Positions 55,001-64,000 of a stretch of DNA of 64,000 bases are shown one piece after another; position 1 is the first letter of the stretch, and the number at the start of each line of letters is the position of its first letter. The stretch covers positions 1,178,001 through 1,242,000 of the forward strand of contig LSRY02000017.1 of NCBI GenBank assembly GCA_001643675.2, read 5' to 3'. A model generated the notes under the pieces. The model worked only from the letters and a program-made list of their open reading frames with translations. It was not told the DNA's origin and did no database searches. Position numbers and translations under genes: made by a program. The DNA comes from Monocercomonoides exilis. Taxonomy: Eukaryota > Preaxostyla > Oxymonadida > Polymastigidae.

Positions 55001-58000
55001 CATCCAACAGTCAAAAAAGAGTTGTCACAAGAAAAGAAAAAAGAAAGGCAGAAACCAAAAAGACCATCTCTAAGATGGGATGAAGATATTATCAGCAATC
55101 ATTCATTTCAGCTATCGAATTCAATTTCAACCGCTGGTATGTTAGAAACACTGAAAAACGATGAACAGAATGCGCAAAGCAAACTGAGGAAAAACTTGTA
55201 TAATCTTCGTTCTCTGGACTCTCCTCAAAAAATGGAGCAGGACACAGATAATTCAATGGAAATGGACATTCTCGATCAGCCAGCTACATCCCCGAGTAAG
55301 CATCAAGACAGCAGGATACAGCGAGAGAAGAAAAGTGGAAATGAAGCTCTTCCTTCGCAAACGCTCTCTCAATCAGATTCTCATCAGGAGGCAGTTTCAA
55401 AGGCAGAATTTTCGCAAGCCAGATCTAAGCCAACTCCATCGACTCCTTCACTATCAAGAAGAAGCAAAGGTGTGCAGTGCAACATTATGTCGTGGGACAT
55501 GTGGCAGAACGTGATGAAAATGGTGGAGACATTCCAAAGCTTCTCTGCTTTTTCTTCTGGAAAGAACTTACTTGTGGAGAATGCGCAAAACAAGAAGACA
55601 GAACTGAACAGTGAAGCAACTGAAGAAGTTGATGATGAAAGCTTTGGAGAAGATGATGTTAAATCAACGGAAAAAGTACATTTTCAATCAATCAATGAAA
55701 CAAATGAAAAAGAAGAGGTTGAAAAAGCAATGGTTAATCAATCAAATCTAGAAAGCTCAATGCAATTCTCAAAGAAATTTCATAAAAGACTTGGAAATCT
55801 TGATTTTGAAGAAGATGAAGACGAATACGATAATGAATCTGAATATGCAAATTCGCATCCTCAAAAAAATTCTGTTTCTTCATCTCGAATAAAACGCAAA
55901 GTTTCACAAAAGAGTGTGCCAAAAATTGTGCCACAGCTTGACGGAGACATCGATTCTGATGATACAGAAAGTGACGAAGATGTCGATCGTGCAAATGATC
56001 GAGACACTCAGCGAAGTCAAACTCAACCAACACACAGAATCAGTCAAGACGAGCCATCGACGCCTTCTTCAAGTGCCTTTTTTTACCCCACATTCTATTC
56101 GGATGTTGAAGAGAAATTTGACATTCAAAAAGAGATGAGAGAAAATAAAGATATCCACAAGACTGAAATGCAGCCAACTGATTTTTCTGTTAGTTCAAAG
56201 AATGATAATGTCCAGCTGGCAGATTCTTCTGAAAACACAGAAACAGACAAACGCATGCCAATTGAAGAAGACATAAAATTCGATATCAGAATGGACATTG
56301 ACGATGAAAGCGAAAAAGATGACGAAAGAACAATGCATAACCAGGAGGATAACGAGAAAGAAAGCGAAATAGAAGAAGGCGAAATCGAAAGTGAAGAAGA
56401 TGATTCATTCAATTATTTGGGTGCTCTTCTCAAAAAAACCAATCAGCTTCAGTCACTTTCTGCATATGTTCAGAGACAATTAACAGACATTGTACCTGAC
56501 AGCATACGTTTTGTATTAGACTCGCCTTCGCTTCCTCACATTCGCATTAAATCGAAAGATCAACAAGTTAATTCTGACAGATCAGACAAACCTGATAAAC
56601 TAGATGAATCAGATGAGCCAGATGATGCAGAAAAGTCCGACGAATCAGATAAACCAGAAACACTTTCAAATAATGAAACTATCCAGATTGCGAAACCTCG
56701 TCCTTCAGTTCCCGAAGAAGAATCAAGTGATGATGATGAAAGCAGCTTATCGACGTCTTCATTATCATCATCCTCTTCTTCTTCTTCAATTACATCTCCA
56801 AATTCTTCATCATCATCCTCATCTTCTTCTGAACCATTATTTCTAAAAACACGAAAGCAGAAGAATTTAGCACCTCAAGATTCAGACCAATTACAAAAGC
56901 AACTTTCATCATCTTTTTCTCTTTTTTCACCTTTTTCACAGCCGATTAATCAATCATCTTCAATTCAATCGCTCCTTCAGAAGTACATGAGCAACTGTAA
57001 TCGTGTCCAATCGATGGCAAATGCGCGTACAGGGTTGATATTACCGCAACGCCATTCGCTTCTCTTTGATAGAAAACCATCTCGTTCCAATGCACAAGAT
57101 GAAGCATCAGGCTCCAATAAGAATCAAAAAGAGGAAGTGTTTGAATCCAATCCATATTTGCTGCCTCTGAACAGCGACTTGGAAACGTTTCTTTCAAAAA
57201 GCAATGTAACCTATCACAGTGTTCGACTGAATGAACATCATCTGCTTGTGCGATCGAGAATGGCAGGTGTTGTTGAGAGACAAGTTCAATCAGAAACTCA
57301 TGAAACAGAAAATGAAGACAACTTTAGAAGAGAAGAACAGAGAAAACAGATGTTTGGCAACCAAAATACAGATGGATTCATTGGGGCATCATCTGAACAT
57401 TCATCGCAGAAGTTATCAACATCATTTGTGCCACTTGAAGTTGAGGTCAAAGTGGAGTATGGACACGATGTGAATGATGTGCAAAAGTTTATTGACAGCC
57501 AAAATAAACAGCCTACTAAATCTGGTTCTAATAATAGATCACTTGCTGCATCTTCCTTTTCAGCGCACTCTTCATCAAAAGCAGATCCATCTTCTTCAAA
57601 AGCAAACACATCTCCTTCACTTCCTTCAGAACTTCTTTCACCTGCTCAGATGAGTCGCCTGTGGATGCGTTCATTCTTCACTGGAGAAGCATCTGAAAAC
57701 GGAGTCGCTCAGGTCGTTCACGTTGATCCTGTGACAAACTTCGTGACTGAAAGCGAAGAAATCCGACTTACAAATCTCCATCCATTCACAGAATTCGCAT
57801 GCAAATCTTCGTCAACAAAGCAAAGGCCAGCTTTCATGCCAGCAAAGAGAGTGAATCGTCAAATGATTCCCGAGGAGTTTTTTATCAATTCATCTGCCAC
57901 GCTCACACCAGAGGAGCAGGCAAAGATTCCTCAAATGCTAGCTTCATCGGCATCTCGGGCAACGCTTTCATCGTTTTATCCAGACGAAGCATGCTGGGTG

Positions 58001-58444
58001 GCAGAGGGGATATTCAATGCTTTGTCTTACCTTCCAGCTGGAGAGTATTTGCTTGTTCGACAGAAAGGCCAGCAAGAACTCATCGTTTTGGCTGCTGTCG
58101 GAGACAAGGAAACTCAAGCATCACAAGAGCAAACATTGCCTTCTTCTCCTTCTCTTCCTTCTTGCTTCAACGAACCCAGCAAACAATCCGATTCAATCAG
58201 TTCAAAAGTGAACCCAATTATGCCTGTGGGTTCTGAATGGATAACTTCACCAGCCCAGTCACAGTTTGAAACAAATCCGCTTTGCTATGATCTTCATGCA
58301 TCTCACTGCAGCAGCGGCTCAAGCGATACTCGAAGCCAGCATTTTATTCACAACAAATGGAATCCTCAACCTATGTTCTCTATGTTACACACTCCTATTC
58401 AGAGTTTTCCATTCACTTTTCCAAATGATCCCCGCAGTAAATGA
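52064..58444 (+). CDS. Very large Ser-rich hypothetical protein
   Basis: Single exon, 2,126 aa, ATG at 52064, TGA stop. No family is recognised. The N-terminus is basic (PRRSKQKRNRKNDPG), possibly a nuclear signal, followed by ~350 residues of apparently folded sequence (FVPISKISLQKLYYYSLIKA, KCKCDACSPENDDSDD). Residues ~560-1000 are Ser/Pro/Gln-rich. Residues ~1180-1500 are acidic, including IEEGEIESEEDDSFNYLGAL. A repetitive Ser-Asp-Lys-Pro stretch lies near 1510 and a poly-Ser tract near 1560-1590. The last ~250 residues look folded again (CWVAEGIFNALSYLPAGEYL, LVRQKGQQELIVLAAVG). The absence of introns over 6.4 kb is notable next to intron-rich genes. A nuclear role is a guess only. Confidence 0.85.
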   Translation: MPRRSKQKRNRKNDPGVTVERKQDKQHQKWLTQEDIHIFNELSAKQFNKSKQGTDLETKDERDIYYVLLWRIQQEQQQFLQKQISDFSDHFHQLKTLYYPYNSVKSIETYNNSERIKIKHYSRFFVPISKISLQKLYYYSLIKAAKVRVIEGSDRPLQYIHPRLCIGSVPIKATEFSKGDIFQIDDAPQRSVEKEYQSRKERASVKPLQAKESKLSPISFDPLISSTLYKCKCDACSPENDDSDDVKENYVSTVPNVACSTSTLTLFGKLQASLRLTTFRNFLMNPEINSEECLVRFPLHFPDASVHEPFIDDPFEIPFVIVDRHPLTNQLIPSQYPFSPDSSSVLECDALPFLPVHSPNRDNYTKARKDTSCSDSPVDQLSLLQEKLPAFARSHPILPFYSKVIFFDKPLQQHSVPVKEKVAKVFRWNIKSHIFGPKPSFCCFDPQTGQLQCDRQNPIGLNRISEMNHLSLHNYQKNCNDTKEGDKMKEDECTTSERQGSRDFSKMFKDLYSPLNSIIKTVPSIKQAITSYHDTADNQRRQNITEVDASSMTEATESTKEAETVLKKQKKQIINFIPGLVKFKPAEKQHEPQKSASTSPPSPSSSNITQKFDTQTLSIPPLVNYSRSTPTQSLTSIALPGQSMPTSLQSIPNPSTQSPLPSSGSLPPFFPALKQSSEFSSTFPVLSPLSTPFQRKLNDLSNSAIDFHSHETFFSSTSSFSSESPTLLPSNASQSTSDLSLQSLHTSSPPNTQQHFSQSIDSFTSTPPASNLHTLDITPKYGSEPYQSNTSLSSPFLSINPSILPPHLLTNSSPITNSSNNFSNASNLGGKNENSHSKPLSFDNEGFMNESENNKGPFAPEKSLQQQNMLITSQVQQSPKQEGEHQQQSSIEEPKATSASSAVISPWRISPPAPFSRPSDQFLKQMRSQLKENETKRLNADSSLSDKNSMISEKKEQSNEKGKIVLLTHNSKKIRIKDEHPTVKKELSQEKKKERQKPKRPSLRWDEDIISNHSFQLSNSISTAGMLETLKNDEQNAQSKLRKNLYNLRSLDSPQKMEQDTDNSMEMDILDQPATSPSKHQDSRIQREKKSGNEALPSQTLSQSDSHQEAVSKAEFSQARSKPTPSTPSLSRRSKGVQCNIMSWDMWQNVMKMVETFQSFSAFSSGKNLLVENAQNKKTELNSEATEEVDDESFGEDDVKSTEKVHFQSINETNEKEEVEKAMVNQSNLESSMQFSKKFHKRLGNLDFEEDEDEYDNESEYANSHPQKNSVSSSRIKRKVSQKSVPKIVPQLDGDIDSDDTESDEDVDRANDRDTQRSQTQPTHRISQDEPSTPSSSAFFYPTFYSDVEEKFDIQKEMRENKDIHKTEMQPTDFSVSSKNDNVQLADSSENTETDKRMPIEEDIKFDIRMDIDDESEKDDERTMHNQEDNEKESEIEEGEIESEEDDSFNYLGALLKKTNQLQSLSAYVQRQLTDIVPDSIRFVLDSPSLPHIRIKSKDQQVNSDRSDKPDKLDESDEPDDAEKSDESDKPETLSNNETIQIAKPRPSVPEEESSDDDESSLSTSSLSSSSSSSSITSPNSSSSSSSSSEPLFLKTRKQKNLAPQDSDQLQKQLSSSFSLFSPFSQPINQSSSIQSLLQKYMSNCNRVQSMANARTGLILPQRHSLLFDRKPSRSNAQDEASGSNKNQKEEVFESNPYLLPLNSDLETFLSKSNVTYHSVRLNEHHLLVRSRMAGVVERQVQSETHETENEDNFRREEQRKQMFGNQNTDGFIGASSEHSSQKLSTSFVPLEVEVKVEYGHDVNDVQKFIDSQNKQPTKSGSNNRSLAASSFSAHSSSKADPSSSKANTSPSLPSELLSPAQMSRLWMRSFFTGEASENGVAQVVHVDPVTNFVTESEEIRLTNLHPFTEFACKSSSTKQRPAFMPAKRVNRQMIPEEFFINSSATLTPEEQAKIPQMLASSASRATLSSFYPDEACWVAEGIFNALSYLPAGEYLLVRQKGQQELIVLAAVGDKETQASQEQTLPSSPSLPSCFNEPSKQSDSISSKVNPIMPVGSEWITSPAQSQFETNPLCYDLHASHCSSGSSDTRSQHFIHNKWNPQPMFSMLHTPIQSFPFTFPNDPRSK

Positions 58445-58638
58445 AAAACAAAAGATTATTCCTTAATTTAATGTTATGTGATGAATTAAGATATTTATTT
58501 TTTTGCAAAAATTTGCAAGGCAGATTTTTGGAATGGAAAAATTTCAAACAACAAAAATACTTACTCTGAGATGCGATATGAATAAAACAGAAATTAAATT
58601 TTAACCCAAATTATTTTAAATATTGTTGTTGAAGTTTT

Positions 58639-59311
58639 TCATTCTTTAATTTGTGTAACAAGCCAACCAATGCCGTCTTGAAGTCCTTCGTTTTTTATTG
58701 CACTACAACCCTATTATACATATTAATTTTAGATTTAAAAATAAATAAAAATATAAATTCTGAATAAATAAATAAATTTTTAACTAACTTGTATTTGCCA
58801 AGCTCTATCGCGAATGCTGTAGAGATCAAGTGCAAGTGCAACTTCGTCTGGCTTCATTGCAGTTGGTAAATCCATTTTATTTGCATAAACCAACAATGGC
58901 AATCCACTCAATTTCTCTTCTTCTAGCAATTTCTGTAATTCAACACCACATTCTTCAAGTCTTCTCGAATCTGCAGCATCAACTACAAAAACAAAGCCAT
59001 CTGTTTGTCCAAAATAATTTCTTTCAAATTTACATAACTATAAACAGAGAACATAAAAAGAAAATAAATTCAAACTTCCAGTATTGACGAATTGATTTTT
59101 GTCCCCCAAGATCCCAGCATTTTAACTGATATTTACTGTGGTCCACAGTTTTCATATTAAAGCCCTGTGTTGGAGCAACAGTTTGCACGGGAAGGTCAGA
59201 CATTGCGTTCAAAATTGTAGTTTTTCCTGCATTATCTAATCCCAAAAAGAGAAGGCGCAAGGTTTCCTTTTTAGGCTTGAAAAGAGAAAAAAAAAACGAT
59301 AAAAATCCCAT
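58639..59311 (-). CDS. ARL3: ADP-ribosylation factor-like GTPase ARL3
   Basis: Three exons (59311-59076, 59020-58789, 58710-58639) encode 179 aa, the usual ARL3 size. Motifs: GLDNAGKT P-loop (24-31), PTQGFNMK switch I, WDLGGQ switch II, and KMDL in place of the usual NKxD (ANKMDL). The WKNYF phrase created by the first splice, the IRDRAWQIQ/GCSAIKNEGLQDGIGW end and the MGFLS start all match ARL3. Gly2 is present but ARL3 is typically not myristoylated. ARL3 releases lipidated cargo from carriers such as UNC119 and PDE6D inside cilia, so the organism is expected to be flagellated. Starts are 189 bp from the PUF gene on the other strand. Confidence 0.92.
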
Positions 59312-59500
59312 TTAACTTTTTTATTCAGATTAAGGTTCACATAAACGAATTGAAATCTGTTGTTCCTCATGAAGTTAAATTGACCACAAACTTATGAAAT
59401 CATATTATAAAAATTGCGTAAATCAGAATTTTTGTCCTCCCCATTCTTTGAGCAATACATCATATCCGTGTACCTTCTAAAAAGGCACATAGTTGCTTTT

Positions 59501-62500
59501 ATGAGCCAAAAGATTGGTGAGCAAGTGGGGTATGAGAGGAATTTATAATTTTGATTGTATCTGTTTTTAAAACTCTATTTTTTCAAATTTTTCTAAACAA
59601 TTATGTTTTTGCTTTTTGTAACCTGGAAATTGTTGAAATTATGTTGCATCATAAAAAAGGGATAATAAAAACGTGCCTTCTCAGCTCCATGAATTCCCCA
59701 CAAATTCATTCAATTTGCGTTCTGGTTCTCCTCCCATACTCACATTTTCGCCATTCCTTGCCTCACAAGGTACGTTCATACAACTTAGCGATAATAATGA
59801 GTTCACAAAAGAAAAAACTGATTTTACATTGTCATTGCCATCATTCGAAAGCATATCTTCACTTAATGATTCGTTTAAAGTTTTTAATCATTCGTCAGAT
59901 TCTTATGACCCTCCAGCAAGTCCATCTTTAACATGCTACAAGGAAAGCTTGCCTGACCAGATACATCTTCCAAAATCTCGGGAATTGTTTTCGCCTATTA
60001 CGAAAACAGTTCGAGACTCTGACGATTTAAACATCGAAAAGCTCAAATCCTCGAACCAATTTGATCTTAATCAGTCGAATTCTTTGGCAAACATGCATCC
60101 TTCAGCTCCATTACTACCGTTGCCAACGCCAGCTATTGGTAATGCTGCAACACGTCAAACTTTTTCTCAGCCAACCGTTCCCTCCAATTCTCTTCCATCA
60201 GGATTTATTTCGTTGGTTGATATAGCTGGCCGCATTCCAGAATTGCTGAAGACAGAAAAAGGATGTGCTCAAATTCTGAAGATTTTGTCTCTTTCTTCTT
60301 CTGTCTCAGCCTCGCTTGCTGTTCATGGCCCAAGTTTGTTAGAAATACTTTCGCAGCATCCTCATCTTATTTCTGAAGCTCGGAAAATAAAAATGTCTGA
60401 TGTTTCCTCTACGAAATCGAGCAATACGTGCTATAGTATCCGCAAGCTTCCACCTCCCCCTTCTCTTCCGCCCCCACCTTCTCTGTGCACTTTTGTTCAT
60501 CCACCAGTTGATTCGCATACCATCGGATCATCTCATTCTTCAAAGCTGATGTATTCCTCCTCTTCTTCATTTTCCTCTTCATTTTCGCCTTCTTCATTAT
60601 ATTTGTACAATCAAGCTCACCAAAAAGATCCCAGACTCCAACTTCCCCCACCACCGCTGCCCTTGCCCCCGCCGCCTCCCTCCTCTTCCATCAAAAAGAC
60701 ACCCAATGAGAATTCAGTCCATCTGGAAGAGCTGAACACTCTTTTTGAGCGAAAAAGCGGGCGCCCGTCTCTTGTGCGTTCGACCATCACGATGATCCTG
60801 ATTGAGCTGCGAGTGGCTTCTCTGCCTCGCCTCGAGAGGGATAGCTGTGGTGATGCTGTCCCTTTCACTACCACGTTGGCTGCCCCGTTAGCTGCCACTG
60901 CACCTTTGGCTTCTGCTTCCACTTCCTCATCCTCATCCTCATCCTCTGCTTCTGTTATTTCCACTGCGACTCGCTATCTTCCCAGCGCACCTGCCACGCC
61001 AGACACGCCGGTTTCTCTCTCTCCGTCGTCTGTCAACTCTTACTCGCTCTCTTCTTCTCTATCCCCGCTGTTCCCGAACTCTGCCGCTCCTTCGCTTTCT
61101 TCGTCTTGCCTTTCTTCTTCTTCATCGTCTTCTTCTTCTTCTTCTTCTTCTTCAACATCTTCATCATCAATGACTTCAACTTCCATTGCGTTGAAATCCC
61201 CCTCTTCATTGTCCATCTCATCAACATCTTCTGCCTCAGCCTCTGTTTCTTCTTCTTCTGCACACCCATCAAAAGCGCCTGGACTCCGTGCTGCTTCTTC
61301 GGAATCACCGAAATGCCCCGCCGGCAGTGTGCTGGGCTATTTCATGAGGCAGCCTGTGTCCAACTATGCCATGCAGAAGACGATTGAGAAAGCGAACGAG
61401 GCACAGTTGTTTGAGATCCTGAGGCAGGTACAGGACGAGCTGTTCGCCCTCTCTTTACACCCGATGGGCACGAGGTGTGTGCAGCGCCTGACAGAAAGGG
61501 CAAGTGGGAGCAAGTCTCTGGTGGCTGAGTTCGTGCGGTGTGTGACAGCTGACCCACGTTCTTCAGCGCTTCTGCTGCTGTCGCCTCCTCCGCAGCCGCC
61601 GGTTGTATCTGCCTCTGCCTCTGCTACTTCTTTCACTTCTTCTTCTACTTCTTCTTCATCTTCTTTGACTTCAAATATGCCTATGAGACTCCCCGAAGAA
61701 AGCGCAAACCGAGTGATGACGATGCTAAAGGATGACCATGGCAACCACGTCATCAAGAAATGCCTGATGCACTTTGACTCGCAGCAGCGGCAGTGCGACT
61801 TCGTGTTTTCGTGTGTGACAGCAGCGATTGTGAGTGCGTGTCAGAACAAGCACGGCTGCTGTGTGGTGCAGCGCTGCCTGGACAAAGGCGGAGGGCTGCA
61901 AAAAGCGCTGATCTTTGAGCAGATAGCGAAGCATTGCTGTGAGCTGGTGGTTGATCCGTATGGGAACTATGCGGTGCAGTATGTGGTGATGAGGGGGTGG
62001 AGGTCGAATGACGATGGAGAGAAGACTAATACAGGGAGTGGGAATGGAGGAGGGAATGGGAGTGTTAATAGCAATGTTAGTGGGAATATGAATGGAAGTG
62101 GGAGTGGGTGTCTGAATAGCAAACAAACAGACGTGAAGAAAGGGAAAGAAGAAGAAGCATCATCATCATCAACATCATCAGCAGGGGTTGTCTCAAACGC
62201 ACTGCAGATGAATGTGAAGAGCAAAACAGGCCCAGTGAGAGAGTACGAGTACTACTACAACATCATTGTGGAGAAGCTAGCGCGGAACATTGTCAGTTTT
62301 TCTATGCAAAAATTCTCATCGAATGTGATTGAGAAATGCCTCATATCTTCAACATCGAAGATGCCCCACGTGTTTCTGTCTGAAGACTCATACTCTTCGG
62401 AGGCTGTGAATGAGCATCTCAGTTCACAAGGAATCAAAGTGAAGTCTGATGCTTTTCAATCACAGTACAAATCTCAATCTCAATCATTGTCTTCTTCCTT

Positions 62501-64000
62501 AACTTCATCTTATCCTAATTCTTCTTCAACCACATCTACTTCTTCTTCTTCTCAATCCCAATCCCAATCTCACTCTCAACCTCCCTCCTCGTGTATCAGC
62601 CACCGCACCTTCATGATCCATGCCCTGTTGCAGTCAGGGCGGGCGATCCAGCTGGCAGAGGACCAGTTCGGAAACTACGTGATGCAGATGGCATTTTCAG
62701 TAGGTTCTCCAGAACAGCAGATGAAGATGGCACAGCTGCTGTACCCGTTTAAAGGGAGAATCGCATCGTCGGCGCATGGGAAGAAGCTCTTTGCGAAGAT
62801 GGAGGCGGTTTTCTCGCATATTCAGAGGAGTCTGGGTGGGAAGGGGATGAAAGGGGGTGTGCAAGGGAAGGGAGAGGATAAAACGAGGGGTGTACCGCTG
62901 CCGCCGCCTCCGAATGTTTCTGCTTCTTCTTCTTCTTCTTCTTCTGTTGTTGCGCCTGGTTTAACTGAATTAGAGCAATCAAAGAAGACTTCTCTGATGA
63001 AGAATAGCTCATATTCCACTCAGAATGAACGAAAGTCATTGGCAAATGAACAATCTTCTTCTTCTTCTTCTTCATATTCCTCTCCTTTTCTCCTTCTTTC
63101 TGACTCTTCAACGCTTCCACCGCCTCCTCCACGCCCATCCACATGTTCCTCGTCTTCTTCTTTTTCTTCTTATTCTTCTTATTCCTCTAATTCTTCCTAT
63201 TCTTCTTTGCCTTCTGATGAAGCATCTGTTTCATCTGTTTCATCCATTTTATCTGCTTCTGCTTCTTCTTCCTCTTCCTCCTCCTCTTACTCTTCCTCTT
63301 CTTCTGCCTCTATTTCTGCTTTGTCTGCTGATTCACTCAATTTGATTGACTCCCCAACACCAAAAGAGCAACCTTCCCCTCTTTTGCAGCTGCCGCCGCC
63401 TCATCTCTCACTTTCTATGGAGAAGACACAATACAATGATATGCCTTCTATGCATGCTTCTTCTTCTTCTAATTCTTCTTCTTCCAATTCTAATTCTGCA
63501 ATTTCTTCTTCTTTCTCCTCTTCCTTTGACACTTATTCTCCTTCATTTTATTCTTCTTACTCCTCCTTCATAACCTCCTCTTCTCCTCCTTTCCTTTCTT
63601 CTTCTTCTTCTTCCTCTTCCTCTTCCTCTTCCTCTTCCTCCTCTTCCTCAGATCTATCTCATCCTTCTCTTTCTCTCTCTCTCTCTTCCCCCACTCTCTC
63701 CACCCCTTCTGCTCCTCTTCAGCTGCCCCCCACACAGCCACACATTCTGCAGAGCCCTGCCTCTTCTTCATTCCCACTCCACCAGAGCTTCCAGTTAACT
63801 CTATCACCCCCGCAGCATCTTCAGCATCTGCAACCTCCTCCTCATCTGCTTCCTTCTTCCCTTCCTTCTTCCCTTCCTTCTTCCCTTCCTTCTTCCCTTC
63901 CTTCTTCCCTTCCTTCTTCCCTTCCTTCTTCTCAGCCCTCGTCTCGTCCTCAGACACCTTTGGCCCCCAAACACACCATCACTCCTCTTCATACTCCTCT
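59501..64000 (+). CDS. Pumilio/PUF-family RNA-binding protein (3' end beyond window)
   Basis: Exon 1 is 59501-59529 (MSQKIGEQV). After a 130-nt intron (GTATGAG donor), exon 2 runs from 59660 open to the window end, at least 1,456 codons. Residues ~569-1055 hold PUF repeats with recognition segments SNYAMQK, GTRCVQR, GNHVIKK, HGCCVVQR, GNYAVQY, SSNVIEK and GNYVMQ, then GKKLFAKM. By order these correspond to repeats 2-8 of Pumilio. The repeats reading the UGU core (6: NYxxQ, 7: SNxxE, 8: NYxxQ) are canonical. Repeats 3-5 are altered (TRxxQ, NHxxK, CCxxQ). Ser-rich insertions separate repeats 3/4, 6/7 and 7/8. N- and C-terminal parts are Ser/Pro-rich. PUF proteins bind 3' UTRs to repress or destabilise mRNAs. 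Confidence 0.88.
63848..63931 (+). repeat. 12-bp tandem repeat encoding Pro-Ser-Ser-Leu
   Basis: About seven near-perfect copies of CCTTCTTCCCTT in the PUF reading frame, giving a (PSSL)n peptide. The unit is a multiple of three, so copy-number change would keep the frame. Confidence 0.9.

Noticed and set aside
1-64000. CRISPR arrays, tRNA or rRNA genes
   Set aside because: No regular spacer-repeat array was seen, and no tRNA cloverleaf or rRNA-like block could be supported by eye. A tRNA scan was not possible.

Overview
This is an AT-rich nuclear DNA segment from a unicellular eukaryote. Its genes are interrupted by short spliceosomal introns (30 to about 220 nt) that open with GT-W-T-G donors. 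Stops TAA, TAG and TGA are all used, so the genetic code looks standard. Many proteins carry long serine or acidic runs. A decayed beta-helix surface protein with a C-terminal membrane anchor, together with the intron style, suggests an oxymonad (Preaxostyla) such as Monocercomonoides. That assignment is inference.

Layout. Positions 1-18,390 are gene-poor and repeat-rich. They hold homopolymer tracts, a 368-bp foldback element, a pogo-like MITE and a decayed minus-strand gene. The main feature is a 10.8-kb element (6680-17503). It has 363-bp terminal inverted repeats that differ at one base and is flanked by a perfect 8-bp target duplication. Its interior carries several broken minus-strand host-type genes and no recognisable transposase. 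A second foldback element follows at 17.8-18.2 kb. From 18.4 kb to the end the window is dense with apparently functional housekeeping genes.

Genes from 18.4 kb: an armadillo-like hypothetical (+); a coiled-coil protein (-); PBDC1 (+); cytosolic leucyl-tRNA synthetase (-); COG4 (+); a PP5-type phosphatase without TPRs (+); a cyclin (-); a 3-oxoacyl-CoA reductase-like SDR (-); a multipass membrane protein (+); a coiled-coil RING protein (-); an HRD1-like membrane RING E3 with a huge insertion inside the RING (-); an FKBP-TPR immunophilin (+); a 2,126-aa Ser-rich hypothetical (+); ARL3 (-); and a Pumilio-family protein running off the right edge (+).

The genes do not form one pathway. Themes are translation (LeuRS, PBDC1), secretory pathway and ER quality control (COG4, HRD1-like, SDR), Hsp90-type co-chaperone function (FKBP-TPR), cilium (ARL3) and post-transcriptional control (PUF). 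Several genes are arranged head-to-head with as little as 54-59 bp between start codons. Start codons were set to ATG and exon joins were derived by reading frame, splice dinucleotides and protein family conservation.
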